A stretch of 64,000 nucleotides of DNA from Brenneria salicis ATCC 15712 = DSM 30166 (GTDB lineage: Bacteria; Pseudomonadota; Gammaproteobacteria; Enterobacterales; Enterobacteriaceae). The stretch lies in NCBI RefSeq assembly GCF_003315515.1, contig NZ_QNRY01000004.1, positions 1 through 64,000 on the forward strand. Direction: 5' to 3'. Positions within the stretch are counted from its first letter, which is position 1. Each line of letters begins with the position of its first letter. The notes under the pieces are model-generated. The model worked only from the letters and a program-made list of their open reading frames with translations. It was not told the origin of the DNA and did no database searches. Shown piece by piece: positions 17,051 through 28,229 of the stretch. Both the position numbers and the translations under genes were made by a program.

Positions 17051-19518
17051 GACCCTTAACGCCCAAACAACTCTCAAGCCGACTCAATAACCAGTTACAA
17101 ACTGTCACCGAGGGCGTTGATCAGGCTATAGACTGGATTGAAAGCACGCGCCAGAATGCGCCGCGTCTGGATATGGAAGCAGACCGACTGGTCGTCAAGC
17201 TACGTCGCCACCGCAACAAAGCAAAACATCTGGCTGACGTATCGCTCAAGGATATCGCCATTGGTTTCTTTGGTCTGTCGCAGGCGGGAAAATCCTATCT
17301 GATTTCTTCACTGGCATGCGGCGAGAATGGCAAGCTGGAAACTTCATTGGAAGGACAACAGATCGATTTTCTGGCACAGATTAATCCGGCGCATCAAACC
17401 ACGGCGCTGGTCACGCGTTTTAGCCGTCAGGCTGGCGTAAAAAACAAATCCTTCCCGGTCCAATTGTTGCTGCTCAGCGAAGTGAACATCGGCAAGATTA
17501 TGGCGCATGCCTTCCTGCACGATCTCAATCAGGAAACGTCGTTCGAGGAGTTAGACGAGCATCATATTGCCGAACACCTGAAAACCTTGCTGAGGCACCG
17601 TCAGCCGGAGCCGGTGGAAGGCATGACCCGCGATGAAGTAGTCGAATTGTGGGATTATCTGGCCCGTCACGACGCCAAACGACAAAAACAGTTGGAGACG
17701 CACTACTGGCCTGTCGCCGTGGAGTTGGCGCCTTACCTCAGCATTGACGATCGCGCCCGATTGTTTTCCGTATTATGGGGCGATTTCAAAACCTTAACCG
17801 ACGCCTATCGTCATTTCGGCCATACCTTGCAACACCTTTCAGGTACAGGCAAAGTGCTGGCGCCGCTGAGAATTCTGGTCGATGAAAACCAGCAACCGGC
17901 CAACGGCATTATTAACGGCGCGACGCTGACGCGTCTTAACACCCCATCAGATCCCGACGTATTGGTAAGGCCGGTGATCAACGGTCGGGCGGGAAAAACC
18001 GTCGAGCTATCGCTGGCGGAGTTAACCATGCTGGCGGTTGAACTCCTGATCCCGCTGCATTCAGCTACCCGCGAATCCTTGTTTGAACAGGTCGATATTC
18101 TGGATTTCCCCGGCTTTGGCGATATCGGCGAATCCACTGACGATGCGCAAACGGCGGAAACCAGTAATAGCAGTCACTCACTGGCGCAAACACTACTGCG
18201 CGCCAAACGCGCCTACCTGCTGGAACGTTATACCGATAATCAGGAAATGAACGTCCTGATGGTCTGCACCGCTGCTGGTAAGCGCGAGGATATCAAAACC
18301 GTAGGTAAAGCGCTGGATTACTGGGTACGGCAAACGCAGGGCGAAAACGCCCAGATCCGCAGCCGGCGCAAACCGGGTCTGATCTGGGCGGTGACCAAAT
18401 TCGATCGCCGCATTACCCACGGCCAAAACCATGACGCCGCCGTACAGCGCTACGTCGGCAACCCCGGCGATGCCTGGGGAACCATGCTGGCGATGGATAA
18501 ACGCGGCGTAACCCGCATGGCGGCCTGGCTGGGAACCGAAGTACACCGGGAAGTAAAACTTGGTCGCATCAGCGAACAACTCAGCGAAATTCAACGCGAA
18601 TTGAGCGATAACTTGCTGGGGAACTGGTATCACCCCGCTGGCGCCGATGATCCGGCGGAGAAACAACGCATCGCCGAGACTTTGCTTAAATCATTGCAGA
18701 CCCGCACCGGCGTACACGGTGAGCTACTGGAACGTTTGTTGCCTTCCCGCGACGAACTGCGCCGTCTCTATCTGAAACAGCAAGATCAACCGGAATATGG
18801 CTCGTACCATGCTGAAATTGAAGAAGCAGGCGCGCCAGCCGCCAATCTCGACCCTTTTGGCGTCGGGATCGACATCGATCTGTTTGCCGACGATCCGATC
18901 GAACCTGAACCGCAGCCACCTTCCCGGGTTCAGGCGTTGGATCACGGTTATGAAGTCGGGTATGCGCATCATGTCTATCGCTACTGGATTAACCATCTGC
19001 GCAGCCTGCCCGACAACGGGCCATTAATTGAACTATTGGGCGTGACAAAAGCCACGATTGAAATGCTGGTGGAAGAGCTTATCACCGCCAGCATTCGCCT
19101 GAATATCGAGGATGCGCTGGTGGGCATGCTGGTCGATTCGGAGCAACTGGGGGTACACCGTGAAAGTAAAGCGGACCGTCAGGTATCCCGCGTGCTGACC
19201 GTGCTGGGTGACTTCGTGGCCTGGCTGGGCTTCCAGCAAATGGCGGAAGAATTGCGTCCTGCCAGCCGTATCAATCGTGGTCACAAGATTTTTGCCAAGC
19301 CGGAAAAACAGGCCGTCAATTTCGGTGCATCTCAGCGTCTGACCAAACTGGCGTTAACACCCACCAACAATACCGCTTTTTATATCTATGACTGGCTGGT
19401 CGGTTTGAATGAAACCATTATTCAGAATGCAGGCTATTCCGCGGCACGGGAAGTGAGTGCCGAACAGCGCGAGCAATTAGCCGCTATTCTGGCGTTGATT
19501 AAACCGGTGGAAAAATAA
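17047..19518 (+). CDS. srfC: SrfC, large P-loop GTPase
   Basis: The 823-residue product carries a Walker A/G1 loop GLSQAGKSYLISS near residue 77, a G3 motif ILDFPGFGDIGE near 350 and a G4 motif VTKFDRR near 447. It is therefore a TRAFAC-type GTPase with a long helical C-terminal part, reminiscent of dynamin-like proteins. The N-terminus has a helical region rich in basic residues (VKLRRHRNKAKH). Databases label SrfC a putative virulence effector, but the sequence speaks for an intracellular GTPase. It overlaps srfB by ATGA. A strong hairpin lies 9 nt after its stop. The partner relation to SrfA and SrfB is inferred from the constant gene trio. Confidence 0.87.
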   Translation: MRPLTPKQLSSRLNNQLQTVTEGVDQAIDWIESTRQNAPRLDMEADRLVVKLRRHRNKAKHLADVSLKDIAIGFFGLSQAGKSYLISSLACGENGKLETSLEGQQIDFLAQINPAHQTTALVTRFSRQAGVKNKSFPVQLLLLSEVNIGKIMAHAFLHDLNQETSFEELDEHHIAEHLKTLLRHRQPEPVEGMTRDEVVELWDYLARHDAKRQKQLETHYWPVAVELAPYLSIDDRARLFSVLWGDFKTLTDAYRHFGHTLQHLSGTGKVLAPLRILVDENQQPANGIINGATLTRLNTPSDPDVLVRPVINGRAGKTVELSLAELTMLAVELLIPLHSATRESLFEQVDILDFPGFGDIGESTDDAQTAETSNSSHSLAQTLLRAKRAYLLERYTDNQEMNVLMVCTAAGKREDIKTVGKALDYWVRQTQGENAQIRSRRKPGLIWAVTKFDRRITHGQNHDAAVQRYVGNPGDAWGTMLAMDKRGVTRMAAWLGTEVHREVKLGRISEQLSEIQRELSDNLLGNWYHPAGADDPAEKQRIAETLLKSLQTRTGVHGELLERLLPSRDELRRLYLKQQDQPEYGSYHAEIEEAGAPAANLDPFGVGIDIDLFADDPIEPEPQPPSRVQALDHGYEVGYAHHVYRYWINHLRSLPDNGPLIELLGVTKATIEMLVEELITASIRLNIEDALVGMLVDSEQLGVHRESKADRQVSRVLTVLGDFVAWLGFQQMAEELRPASRINRGHKIFAKPEKQAVNFGASQRLTKLALTPTNNTAFYIYDWLVGLNETIIQNAGYSAAREVSAEQREQLAAILALIKPVEK

Positions 19519-19526
19519 TCGGTTAC

Positions 19527-19556
19527 GCGCACAAAAACCGCCGTGTTTTTGTGCGC
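19527..19556 (+). terminator. hairpin terminator after srfC
   Basis: A perfect 12-bp stem (gcgcacaaaaac at 19527-19538, gtttttgtgcgc at 19545-19556) with a 6-nt loop lies 9 nt after the srfC stop. The T-run is inside the right arm rather than after it. Confidence 0.65.
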
Positions 19557-19713
19557 CGCCGTTAAACAGTATATGTTTTTACCTTACTCTTTCCCCAACA
19601 TCATTCTTTATTTCCAATGCGTTAATTTGACGCACCGGCTGGCTCAACTATCCTTTCATTCCAATATGAAACGTTATCCCTGCGCAAGCAGATTAATCCG
19701 CGAGGCAAAGACG

Positions 19714-20238
19714 ATGAAACTGAAGGTATTTATCCTGACAGGCGTGTTCTTTTCCTGTTCCGCATTGGCAGCCAGCACAATGGTGACGCTGAATGAAGCG
19801 TTACCAACTGGTGAGGGTAATGGCGTTGGCGAAGTGACCTTGACTGAAACACCCTACGGCCTGTTACTGACACCGAATCTGACAGGTTTGCCGCCAGGTA
19901 TTCATGGTTTCCACATTCATGAAAAAGGCAGTTGTGAACCCGCGCAACAGGATGATAAAGCTGTCCCGGCGCTGGCTGCCGGCGGCCATCTTGATCCTGA
20001 AAAAACCGGTAAACACCTTGGTCCTTATGATAACAGCGGGCATCTTGGCGATCTGCCGGGGTTGGTGGTGCAAGCCGACGGCACCTCAACCTACCCGGTT
20101 CTGACCCCACGCATCAAATCGCTGTCCGAGGTGAAAGATCATGCATTAATGGTGCATGCCGGTGGCGATAACTATGCCGATAGCCCGGAAAAACTGGGCG
20201 GCGGCGGCGCACGTATGACGTGTGGCGTGATCAAGTAA
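19714..20238 (+). CDS. sodC: periplasmic Cu/Zn superoxide dismutase SodC
   Basis: SodC dismutates superoxide to peroxide and oxygen in the periplasm, protecting against host-derived superoxide. The 174-residue precursor has a signal peptide (KLKVFILTGVFFSCSALA). The copper/zinc ligands lie in GFHIHEKGSCEP, GGHLDPE, GPYDNSGHLGDLPGL and DHALMVHAGGDN. The two cysteines of the conserved disulfide (GSCEP and MTCGVIK) are both present. The start at 19714 is chosen because an upstream start at 19543 would put 57 residues before the signal peptide; GAGG precedes it. A terminator follows directly. It is a single-gene unit. Confidence 0.95.
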   Translation: MKLKVFILTGVFFSCSALAASTMVTLNEALPTGEGNGVGEVTLTETPYGLLLTPNLTGLPPGIHGFHIHEKGSCEPAQQDDKAVPALAAGGHLDPEKTGKHLGPYDNSGHLGDLPGLVVQADGTSTYPVLTPRIKSLSEVKDHALMVHAGGDNYADSPEKLGGGGARMTCGVIK

Positions 20239-20264
20239 TTCACCGGCTGATGCCGTAGCAAAAC

Positions 20265-20285
20265 CCGATGCGGCATCGGATTTTT
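20265..20285 (+). terminator. terminator after sodC
   Basis: The stem ccgatg (20265-20270) and catcgg (20274-20279) is followed by a run of five T. A larger alternative fold with gatgccg further left is also possible. Confidence 0.7.
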
Positions 20286-20463
20286 ACGGTTTTCCAGTCC
20301 CTCTTTAATAGACGAAACAATTAATACCATTTTAATGTGATCTTTCTCTCATATTTTCAGATTAAAAACGCGCTGTGTTTCTCTTTCCCCATGTTATTAA
20401 GTGATATTCGTCGCATTTTATTTTTCATAGCGAATCATCGCGCTGAGAAGATAAGGAATAGTT

Positions 20464-20997
20464 ATGCAGGTTTTCTTTATGGATAAAATATTGACGCCTA
20501 TTGGCGAATTAATGATTGTTGCGGATGAAAATAATCACCTTCAGGCAGTGGAATGGAGCGAATATGAAGAAAGATTATATCGTTTGCTCAATCGCGCTCA
20601 TCGCCATGCCCCTTTCTCATTGCAACCGCGCCATAATCCCGGCGGGCTGAGCGAAAGTCTGCAAAGCTATTTCGCAGGAGAATTAATGGCTATCGAATCA
20701 CTGCCGGTTGCATCGGCAGGCACCGAATTTCAACGGCAGGTATGGGGAGCGTTACGCCAGATTCCACCTGGAAAAATAATGAGTTATGGCTCGCTGGCTG
20801 CACAATTGAACCGCCCCGCCGCATCACGAGCTGTCGGCATGGCGAACGGCTCGAATCCAATCAGCATCGTGGTGCCATGTCATCGTGTTATAGGCGCCGA
20901 CGGCACATTGACTGGCTACGCTGGCGGCGTACACCGAAAACAGTGGTTGTTAACTCATGAGGGATATTTTCCACAGCCGGATTTATTGCCGTTATAG
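20464..20997 (+). CDS. ogt: O6-methylguanine-DNA methyltransferase Ogt
   Basis: Ogt repairs O6-alkylguanine and O4-alkylthymine by moving the alkyl group to its own cysteine. The acceptor is Cys139 in the family motif [10 protein letters not shown], preceded by the DNA-binding helix region [14 protein letters not shown] and [12 protein letters not shown]. Length (177) fits the E. coli enzyme (171). It is followed by fnr and uspE as in E. coli. The ATG at 20464 follows AAGGA at 20453-20457. Confidence 0.95.
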   Translation: MQVFFMDKILTPIGELMIVADENNHLQAVEWSEYEERLYRLLNRAHRHAPFSLQPRHNPGGLSESLQSYFAGELMAIESLPVASAGTEFQRQVWGALRQIPPGKIMSYGSLAAQLNRPAASRAVGMANGSNPISIVVPCHRVIGADGTLTGYAGGVHRKQWLLTHEGYFPQPDLLPL

Positions 20998-21135
20998 AGA
21001 ATATTTTCCATGACAAGATTTTGATCGCTATCGCTTATTCCGCTAACTATTAGTCCGAATTTATAGTGAACTCACTATTTACTGCCCTTTTCTGGGGATG
21101 AGCAGTCTTATCAGCGACGATAAAAGCTGTTAAAA

Positions 21136-21149
21136 TTGACCGATATCAA
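21136..21149 (+). promoter_or_regulatory. FNR box in the fnr promoter
   Basis: TTGAC-CGAT-ATCAA differs from the FNR consensus TTGAT-N4-ATCAA in one position and lies 21 bp before the fnr start codon. E. coli has the same arrangement, where FNR represses its own gene under anaerobiosis. Confidence 0.75.
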
Positions 21150-21169
21150 TTATCGCCTGAGCAAAGTCT

Positions 21170-21922
21170 ATGATCCCGGAAAAGCGAATTATTCGACGCA
21201 TTCAGTCTGGCGGTTGTGCTATCCACTGCCAGGATTGCAGCATCAGCCAGTTATGTATCCCTTTTACCTTAAATGAACACGAGCTTGATCAGCTTGATAA
21301 TATTATTGAAAGAAAAAAACCCATTCAGAAAGGACAAGCGCTGTTCAAAGCTGGCGATGAGTTGAAATCATTGTACGCGATCCGTTCAGGCACCATTAAA
21401 AGCTATACCATCACTGAGCAAGGTGATGAGCAAATTACCGGCTTCCATCTGGCGGGCGACCTGGTGGGTTTTGACGCGATCGGTAATGCGCAGCATCCAA
21501 GCTTCGCGCAGGCGCTGGAAACGTCCATGGTGTGTGAAATTCCCTTCGAAACGTTGGATGACCTCTCCGGCAAGATGCCCAATCTGCGCCAGCAAATGAT
21601 GCGCCTGATGAGCGGGGAAATCCGGGGCGATCAGGACATGATCCTGTTGTTGTCGAAGAAAAACGCGGAAGAACGTCTGGCGGCGTTTGTTTACAATCTG
21701 TCGCGCCGTTTCGCCCAACGTGGTTTTTCTCCTCGTGAGTTCCGTCTGACCATGACCCGCGGCGATATCGGCAACTACCTGGGATTAACCGTTGAAACTA
21801 TCAGTCGTCTGTTGGGGCGTTTCCAGAAAAGCGGCATTCTAGCGGTAAAAGGCAAATACATCACCATCGAGAAAATTGACGCGCTTTCCGAACTGGCGGG
21901 TACGGCGCGTAACAAAGCCTAA
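21170..21922 (+). CDS. fnr: oxygen-sensing global regulator FNR
   Basis: FNR switches on anaerobic respiration genes when its [4Fe-4S] cluster is intact. The ligands are visible at the E. coli positions: Cys20, Cys23, Cys29 and Cys122 ([23 protein letters not shown]). A cyclic-nucleotide-like sensor domain spans about 30-150. The helix-turn-helix is [20 protein letters not shown] near the C-terminus. Length is 250 residues, exactly as in E. coli. An FNR box in the promoter indicates autoregulation. In this organism it may connect oxygen state to the nif/rnf genes, but no perfect FNR box was seen there. Confidence 0.97.
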   Translation: MIPEKRIIRRIQSGGCAIHCQDCSISQLCIPFTLNEHELDQLDNIIERKKPIQKGQALFKAGDELKSLYAIRSGTIKSYTITEQGDEQITGFHLAGDLVGFDAIGNAQHPSFAQALETSMVCEIPFETLDDLSGKMPNLRQQMMRLMSGEIRGDQDMILLLSKKNAEERLAAFVYNLSRRFAQRGFSPREFRLTMTRGDIGNYLGLTVETISRLLGRFQKSGILAVKGKYITIEKIDALSELAGTARNKA

Positions 21923-22046
21923 CCGATTGGCGGATCAGTGAATATTCTATTTTATTGATCCGGCCCACATCATCTGTTGTCCAAAACGATTCCCTTGGGG
22001 TACTCTTAATTTACAGGCTGTGGACCAGCAGCTGTTTGGAGGACCT

Positions 22047-23003
22047 ATGGCAAAGTATCAGAACTTACTTGTAGCTATTGACCCAAATCAGGATGACCAG
22101 CCGGCACTGCGTCGGGCGGTATACCTGGTTCAGCGGCTTGGAGGCCGAATCAAGGCTTTTTTGCCCATCTATGATTTTTCTTATGAAATGACCACCCTGC
22201 TATCTCCCGACGAACGAACAGAAATGCGGCAAGGCGTCATTCAGCAGCGTACCGATTGGATTGCGGAACAATGCAAATATTATCTTGATGCGGGCGTTCC
22301 AATTGAGATAAAAGTGGTCTGGCACAATAAACCGTATGAAGCCATTATCCGCGAAGTGATTGCCGGCCAACATGACCTGCTATTAAAAATGACGCACCAG
22401 CATGACCGGTTGGAAGCCGTCATTTTCACCCCGACCGACTGGCAGTTATTGCGTAAATGCCCTTGCCCGGTGTGGATGGTGAAAGATCAACCCTGGCCAG
22501 AAGAAGGACGCGCATTGGTCGCCGTCAATTTAGCCAGTGAAGATCCCTATCATGATCCGCTCAACATCAAGCTGGTTTCCGAAGCGCTGGAACTGGCAAA
22601 GCAGGTGAATCATACCGAAGTCCATCTGGTCGGCGCTTATCCGGTTACGCCTATCAACATTGCCATCGAACTGCCGGACTTTGATCCCGGCGTATACAAT
22701 GACGCCATTCGGGGTCAGCACCTGATAGCCATGAAATCGTTACGCCAAAAGTTTGGGCTGGACGAACGCGTAACGCATGTGGAAAAAGGTTTGCCGGAAG
22801 AAGTCATCCCCGATCTGGCGGAACATTTACAGGCGGGTGTCGTGGTATTGGGTTCACTTGGTAGAACCGGCTTATCGGCGGCCTTTATCGGTAATACAGT
22901 GGAACATGTTATCGATCACCTGAAATGCGACCTGCTGGCGATCAAGCCTGATGACTTTGTTTCACCGATTTCGCTGGAGGATGAAGAAAACGATGACGAA
23001 TAG
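22047..23003 (+). CDS. uspE: universal stress protein UspE
   Basis: This is a tandem-domain universal stress protein of 318 residues (two Usp folds, about 1-150 and 155-310). The second domain ends with the ATP-loop-like [15 protein letters not shown]. In E. coli UspE aids motility, adhesion and survival of DNA damage. The start at 22047 (MAKYQNLL) has GGAGGA directly upstream and gives the family N-terminus; an in-frame start at 22020 adds nine residues outside the family. It follows fnr as in E. coli. A bidirectional terminator separates it from the convergent pntB. Confidence 0.96.
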   Translation: MAKYQNLLVAIDPNQDDQPALRRAVYLVQRLGGRIKAFLPIYDFSYEMTTLLSPDERTEMRQGVIQQRTDWIAEQCKYYLDAGVPIEIKVVWHNKPYEAIIREVIAGQHDLLLKMTHQHDRLEAVIFTPTDWQLLRKCPCPVWMVKDQPWPEEGRALVAVNLASEDPYHDPLNIKLVSEALELAKQVNHTEVHLVGAYPVTPINIAIELPDFDPGVYNDAIRGQHLIAMKSLRQKFGLDERVTHVEKGLPEEVIPDLAEHLQAGVVVLGSLGRTGLSAAFIGNTVEHVIDHLKCDLLAIKPDDFVSPISLEDEENDDE

Positions 23004-23039
23004 CGCGGACTGATTAAATCGATATAATCGATAAAAGTA

Positions 23040-23066
23040 AAAAGGGGCGATTATCTCGCCCCTTTT
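23040..23066. terminator. bidirectional terminator uspE / pntB
   Basis: A perfect 11-bp stem (aaaaggggcga at 23040-23050, tcgcccctttt at 23056-23066) with a 5-nt loop lies between the convergent uspE and pntB and offers a T-run in both directions. Confidence 0.85.
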
Positions 23067-23094
23067 GCTTTATAAAACGATGATGAATCAACGC

Positions 23095-24483
23095 TTACAG
23101 CGCTTTCAGAATCGCCTCTACGCTCTCTTTGGCATCACCAAACAGCATCTGGGTATTTTCTTTAAAGAACAGCGGGTTTTGAACGCCGGCATAACCGGTA
23201 TTCATTGAACGTTTGAACACGATAACGTTCTGCGCCTTCCACACTTCCAGCACCGGCATCCCGGCGATGGGGCTATGCGGATCTTCCTGAGCAGCCGGGT
23301 TAACCGTATCGTTGGCGCCGATAACCAGTACCGTATCGGTATCGGAGAAATCATCATTGATCTCATCCATTTCCAGCACGATATCATAAGGGACTTTGGC
23401 TTCAGCCAGCAGCACGTTCATATGACCGGGCAGACGCCCCGCCACCGGATGAATACCAAAGCGGACGTTAACACCGCGAGCCCGCAGTTTGGCCGTAATA
23501 TCGTGCACCGGATATTGCGCTTGCGCCACCGCCATCCCGTATCCGGGCGTGATGATCACAGAGCTTGAGTTCCTGAGCAATTCAGCGACGTCTTCCGCAG
23601 ATGCTTCACGATATTCGCCCATCTCCTCACTTTCCCCCGTGGAAGAGCCGTCAGTGCCGAAGCCCCCGGCGATCACGCTGATAAAAGAGCGGTTCATCGC
23701 TTTACACATGATGTAGGACAGAATCGCGCCGGAGGAACCAACCAGCGCACCGGTTACGATCAGCAGATCGTTGCTCAGCATGAAACCGGCAGCGGCAGCG
23801 GCCCAACCAGAGTACGAGTTCAAGATGGAAACCACGACCGGCATATCCGCACCGCCGATAGAAGCCACCAGATGCCAGCCAAACGCCAGTGCAATCGCCG
23901 TCATCAGCAGCAACGCGATAATTTGCAACGCCACGCTACCCGTGTTGACAAAGGCCAACAACAACAGGAAAGACACGACCAGCGCCGCCAGATTCATTTT
24001 ATGGCGATGCGGCAGCATCAGTGGTTTGGAAGAGATCAGGCCGCGCAGTTTGCCAAACGCGACGACTGAACCGGTAAAGGTCACCGCACCGATGAAGATC
24101 CCCAGAAAGACTTCCGTTAAATGGATATTCACCAGCACCGGATCGGTGATTTCACCGTGATCGAGGAAGCTGTTAAATCCAACCAGCACCGCCGCCAGGC
24201 CAACAAAGCTGTGAAGTATGGCGACCAGTTCCGGCATTTCCGTCATTTCGACTTTACGCGCCAGATAAACACCGATCGAACCACCAATTACCATCGCCAC
24301 GATAATCCAGCCGACATTACCGGTATCAGGCCCCAGGATGGTGGCAAGCAGGGCAATCGCCATCCCGATGATGCCGAAAACATTCCCCTGACGGGATGTT
24401 TCGTGCCTGGATAAACCGGCCAAACTGAAAATGAATAAAATCGCGGCAACAATGTATGCAGCTGTAACTAATCCACCAGACAT
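23095..24483 (-). CDS. pntB: NAD(P) transhydrogenase subunit beta
   Basis: PntB is the beta subunit of the proton-translocating transhydrogenase, which makes NADPH from NADH using the proton gradient. The 462 residues match the E. coli length. About nine membrane helices form the first 260 residues. The NADP-binding dIII domain follows ([63 protein letters not shown]). It lies 10 nt downstream of pntA. NADPH supply matters for biosynthesis and possibly for nitrogen fixation reductants. Confidence 0.97.
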   Translation of the reverse strand: MSGGLVTAAYIVAAILFIFSLAGLSRHETSRQGNVFGIIGMAIALLATILGPDTGNVGWIIVAMVIGGSIGVYLARKVEMTEMPELVAILHSFVGLAAVLVGFNSFLDHGEITDPVLVNIHLTEVFLGIFIGAVTFTGSVVAFGKLRGLISSKPLMLPHRHKMNLAALVVSFLLLLAFVNTGSVALQIIALLLMTAIALAFGWHLVASIGGADMPVVVSILNSYSGWAAAAAGFMLSNDLLIVTGALVGSSGAILSYIMCKAMNRSFISVIAGGFGTDGSSTGESEEMGEYREASAEDVAELLRNSSSVIITPGYGMAVAQAQYPVHDITAKLRARGVNVRFGIHPVAGRLPGHMNVLLAEAKVPYDIVLEMDEINDDFSDTDTVLVIGANDTVNPAAQEDPHSPIAGMPVLEVWKAQNVIVFKRSMNTGYAGVQNPLFFKENTQMLFGDAKESVEAILKAL

Positions 24484-24493
24484 GTGCTACCCC

Positions 24494-26597
<2,104 letters not shown>

Positions 26598-27548
26598 ATG
26601 AAGCTGAAGACTACGATTATTGCATCCACGTTACTTTCATTCGCTGCTTTTTCAGCGCACGCAGCGCAAGAACTCACGCCGGAGCAGGCTGAATCTCTGC
26701 AACCCTTCGAGCGCATCTCTTTTGTCGGGCGTTTTAATGCGATAAACGAAGCCGTCGCAGCCGCCTCGAAACGTGCTGATAAAGCGGGCGCTGATTCGTT
26801 TTATGTTCAGAGCATGAGCGACCTGAACTCACGCGGCAATTGGAAGGTAACGGTTGATCTCTACCATAAAGACGCGCCGAAAGTGAGTAAAGAAGTTGAG
26901 TACCGCCAGTTTAATGGCGTGAAAGAATTGCCAAAAGATGTGGCTTATGGTCTTGAGCCGTTCGATACGGTCACGGTTAGCGGCTTTTTCCGCAGCCAGC
27001 CGGACCTGAATGACGCCATCGCCAAAGCAGCAAAAGAAAAAGACGCCGATTCTTTCTATATTGTGCGGCAGGCGGATGTGAACTCCAGCGGCGCTAATCA
27101 GAAAATCACCGCCTATATTTATAAAGCCGATGCGCCAAAACGTCAGATTCAAAGTACGGATACGATCCCGGCGGATTCTGATGCCGGACGTGCGGCGCTG
27201 GCTGCTGGCGGTGAGCAAGCCGCTAAAGTGGAAATTCCCGGCGTCGCCACCTCTGGCAGCCCAAGCCGCAATATCGGCAACTTCTTTGAAACGCAATCAT
27301 CAAGAGGCGGTCGTTACACTGTCACGTTGGCGGACGGTACAAAAATTCAGGAGTTGAATAACGCGACAGCTGCTCAGATGGCGCCATTCGACTCCATCCA
27401 GTTCCGTGGCAACTACACTAATATGACCGCCGTTTCCGAAGCCGTCGCCAAACGTGCCGCCCAGAAAGGCGCCAAGTACTACCACATCACCCGGCAATGG
27501 GAAGGCAAAGGCAACAACATGACCATTAGCGCCGACCTGTATAAATAA
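26598..27548 (+). CDS. ydgH: exported YdgH with three DUF1471 (BhsA/McbA-type) repeats
   Basis: The 316-residue protein has a signal peptide (KLKTTIIASTLLSFAAFSAHA) followed by three similar modules at about 25-105, 110-185 and 235-316. Each starts with an LxPFxxxxFxG segment (LQPFERISFVGRF, LEPFDTVTVSGFF, MAPFDSIQFRGNY), continues with an Ala/Lys-rich helix, and ends in a strand such as ITAYIYK. Single-module paralogues (BhsA, YdgH/YhcN family) respond to stress and affect biofilm. YdgH itself has no firm role. The start at 26598 follows AAAGG. Its place next to pntA matches E. coli. Confidence 0.93.
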   Translation: MKLKTTIIASTLLSFAAFSAHAAQELTPEQAESLQPFERISFVGRFNAINEAVAAASKRADKAGADSFYVQSMSDLNSRGNWKVTVDLYHKDAPKVSKEVEYRQFNGVKELPKDVAYGLEPFDTVTVSGFFRSQPDLNDAIAKAAKEKDADSFYIVRQADVNSSGANQKITAYIYKADAPKRQIQSTDTIPADSDAGRAALAAGGEQAAKVEIPGVATSGSPSRNIGNFFETQSSRGGRYTVTLADGTKIQELNNATAAQMAPFDSIQFRGNYTNMTAVSEAVAKRAAQKGAKYYHITRQWEGKGNNMTISADLYK

Positions 27549-27563
27549 GCATGCCAAAACGCC

Positions 27564-27588
27564 AAAACCCGCATGCTATGCGGGTTTT
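27564..27588. terminator. bidirectional terminator ydgH / ankB
   Basis: A perfect 11-bp stem (aaaacccgcat, atgcgggtttt) with loop gct separates the convergent ydgH and ankyrin genes, with T-runs both ways. Confidence 0.85.
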
Positions 27589-27619
27589 AAGCTTAAGATT
27601 ACGTCGGGCCCAACAAATC

Positions 27620-28162
27620 TCAATGCGTAACAAACTCGCCTTTCTTTAACGTCTTCACGCTGTTGCCATTCACATCAACCGCCTGCATATCCGCGCCTTT
27701 CGCTTTCAGCGCGTTCAGCAACTCTTCACGCTGGAATAGCGAGGCGAACATGGCGGCGGTTTGTCCGGCATTATTGCGCTCATCAGGATTACACTCTGCG
27801 GCGATTAACCGCCGTGCGATTATGATTTCCCCTTTGAATACGGCGCCCATCAGGGCGCTATTGCCGCGTTTGTCGCGTAAACAAGGATCGGCGCCGGCCT
27901 GCAATAATTTCTCAACCGCAGCGTCACGTCCGTGATACGCAGCGAGGATGACCGCTGTATACCCCTTTTCATCCGCGACATTGAGATTATATTTGGCGCT
28001 GATAAAGGTGTCGAGAATAGCAAGATCGCCCTCTCTGGCCGCATTCCATAAATAGGTGTTCAGCGATTGCTTTAGTGCAAGTTCGTTCTGAATCTTTTCG
28101 GCGGCCTGAGCCACGGAAAAGCCTGTCGCCAAAAGGCATAGCGTCAGCAATAACGATTTCAT
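27620..28162 (-). CDS. ankB: exported ankyrin-repeat protein paired with catalase
   Basis: The 180-residue protein has a signal peptide (KSLLLTLCLLATGFSVAQA) and about four ankyrin repeats, visible in DEKGYTAVILAAYHGRDAAVEKLLQAGAD, DKRGNSALMGAVFKGE and NNAGQTAAMFASLFQREELL. In Pseudomonas aeruginosa an ankyrin protein, AnkB, is encoded directly after katB and is needed for full catalase activity and peroxide resistance. Here it lies 67 nt downstream of the catalase gene on the same strand, and both products are exported. It is therefore likely a periplasmic helper or heme/assembly factor for KatB. The symbol is by analogy. Confidence 0.8.
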   Translation of the reverse strand: MKSLLLTLCLLATGFSVAQAAEKIQNELALKQSLNTYLWNAAREGDLAILDTFISAKYNLNVADEKGYTAVILAAYHGRDAAVEKLLQAGADPCLRDKRGNSALMGAVFKGEIIIARRLIAAECNPDERNNAGQTAAMFASLFQREELLNALKAKGADMQAVDVNGNSVKTLKKGEFVTH

Positions 28163-28229
28163 CGTTGTTCCCTCCGGGTCTCTTTATTGTCCGCGCCATG
28201 AACCGGCGCGGACAATAAAGGCATAACGA

